This document shows, piece by piece, positions 63,626-64,000 of a stretch of 64,000 nt of DNA (position 1 is its first letter; each line of letters opens with the position of its first letter). The notes under the pieces were generated by a model, which was not told the DNA's origin, searched no databases, and was given only the letters and a program-made list of their open reading frames with translations. The stretch spans positions 53,071 through 117,070 of the forward strand of contig JAJZVX010000010.1 of NCBI GenBank assembly GCA_021846985.1, in the 5' to 3' direction. The stretch is from Acidobacteriota bacterium (GTDB taxonomy: Bacteria; Acidobacteriota; Terriglobia; Terriglobales; Acidobacteriaceae). The position numbers and the translations under genes were made by a program.

Positions 63626-63934
63626 ATGCCCTACTTCTTTCTTGACCCTGTTTTCACACGCCCCAAGCAAATTCAAACACTCGCCGACGCAATAATGTCG
63701 ATGTTCGCCGACATGAGCATCAACCCGGCGAAGTTCGGCACCAACGAGCAACTGCGCAACGCTTACTTCCTGGTTCGCCGCACCAGCAGGGCGATCTGTC
63801 TGCACCTGGGAAAGTCTCCCGGTGAGATCGCGCTTGAGGAGCTTCTCCACCGCGATGACGATTTGATCCGCCTCGCTCTCGAAGAGGGAACGGAGCGTGT
63901 CAACGACTTTGAGACAGGTTGCGTGAGAGTTTAG
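63626..63934 (+). CDS. Hypothetical 102-residue protein
   Basis: Not recognised. A soluble, helix-rich protein with no signal peptide: MPYFFLDPVFTRPKQIQTLADAIMSMFADM, then NEQLRNAYFLVRRTSRAICLHLGKSPGEIALEELLHRDDDLIRLALEEG. GGAGG lies 8 nt before ATG 63626, a good ribosome binding site. It starts 153 bp after the four-helix-bundle gene on the same strand, and the spacer holds short CTCTGTCC/CTTCGTCC repeats. The 66 bases after the stop show no gene. Confidence 0.6.
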   Translation: MPYFFLDPVFTRPKQIQTLADAIMSMFADMSINPAKFGTNEQLRNAYFLVRRTSRAICLHLGKSPGEIALEELLHRDDDLIRLALEEGTERVNDFETGCVRV

Positions 63935-64000
63935 TGTAGATTTCCCTCTGTGGCATGTGTCGGAGTGGGTGGGTTGATCCAGACCGCGGTGGGCTGGGGC

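Overview
The window reads as a chromosomal segment of a GC-rich Gram-negative heterotroph, most likely an Acidobacteriota (Terriglobia-type) genome. Grounds seen in the sequence: BamA, Skp-like chaperones and a lipid A operon (an outer membrane); MqnC (menaquinone by the futalosine route); many Tat- or Sec-exported glycoside hydrolases; an M13 peptidase; a Lys/Ala/Pro-rich histone-H1-like protein; and intergenic palindromes of the 'cacggctttagccgtg' kind that I associate with acidobacteria. The taxonomic call is inference, since no rRNA is present.

Layout. 0-2 kb: 3' part of a class I fumarase and a repeat-rich spacer. 2-8.7 kb: beta-barrel protein, membrane c-type cytochrome, a 39-aa small protein, MqnC, MogA, a lipid kinase and rhamnulokinase. 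9-21.6 kb: carbohydrate island with a GH2-type protein broken by one frameshift from its amidotransferase-like C-terminal half, a mutarotase-fold protein, a UroD/MtaA-type methyltransferase-like protein, a second Tat-exported GH2, a GH24 lysozyme and a Tat-exported Gfo/Idh/MocA oxidoreductase. 21.7-25.4 kb: exported lectin-fold protein, alpha/beta-hydrolase-cupin fusion, cupin, and a divergent ECF sigma factor. 25.6-34.9 kb: PEP carboxylase, exported methyltransferase, ABC-F ATPase, GH38 mannosidase, SDR.

35-49 kb is an envelope region: LolA-like secreted protein, then fabZ-lpxA-lpxI, peroxiredoxin, histone-like protein, MltD-like transglycosylase with LysM repeats, lepA, and bamA followed by two Skp/OmpH paralogues. 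49-60 kb is mostly housekeeping: DoxX, LigB-type dioxygenase, DUF1810, SIMPL, trpD, sucCD, M13 peptidase, ndk, family 2 glycosyltransferase and OsmC. 60-64 kb is a small accessory patch around tRNA-Leu(CAG): remnants of one IS3-type element in three partial copies (two forming a 217-bp, nearly identical inverted repeat), an XRE/S24-like regulator with a likely inactive protease dyad and two flanking GTTG-N10-CAAC sites, a four-helix-bundle protein and an unrecognised small gene.

There is no CRISPR array, rRNA, prophage or obvious defence operon. The best leads are the frameshifted GH2-amidotransferase fusion and its carbohydrate island, the exported methyltransferase, the hydrolase-cupin/ECF locus, and the XRE/S24-like regulator with its candidate operators. 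Two frameshifts in the window (11.47 and 59.32 kb) are each repaired by removing one T from a TTT run.
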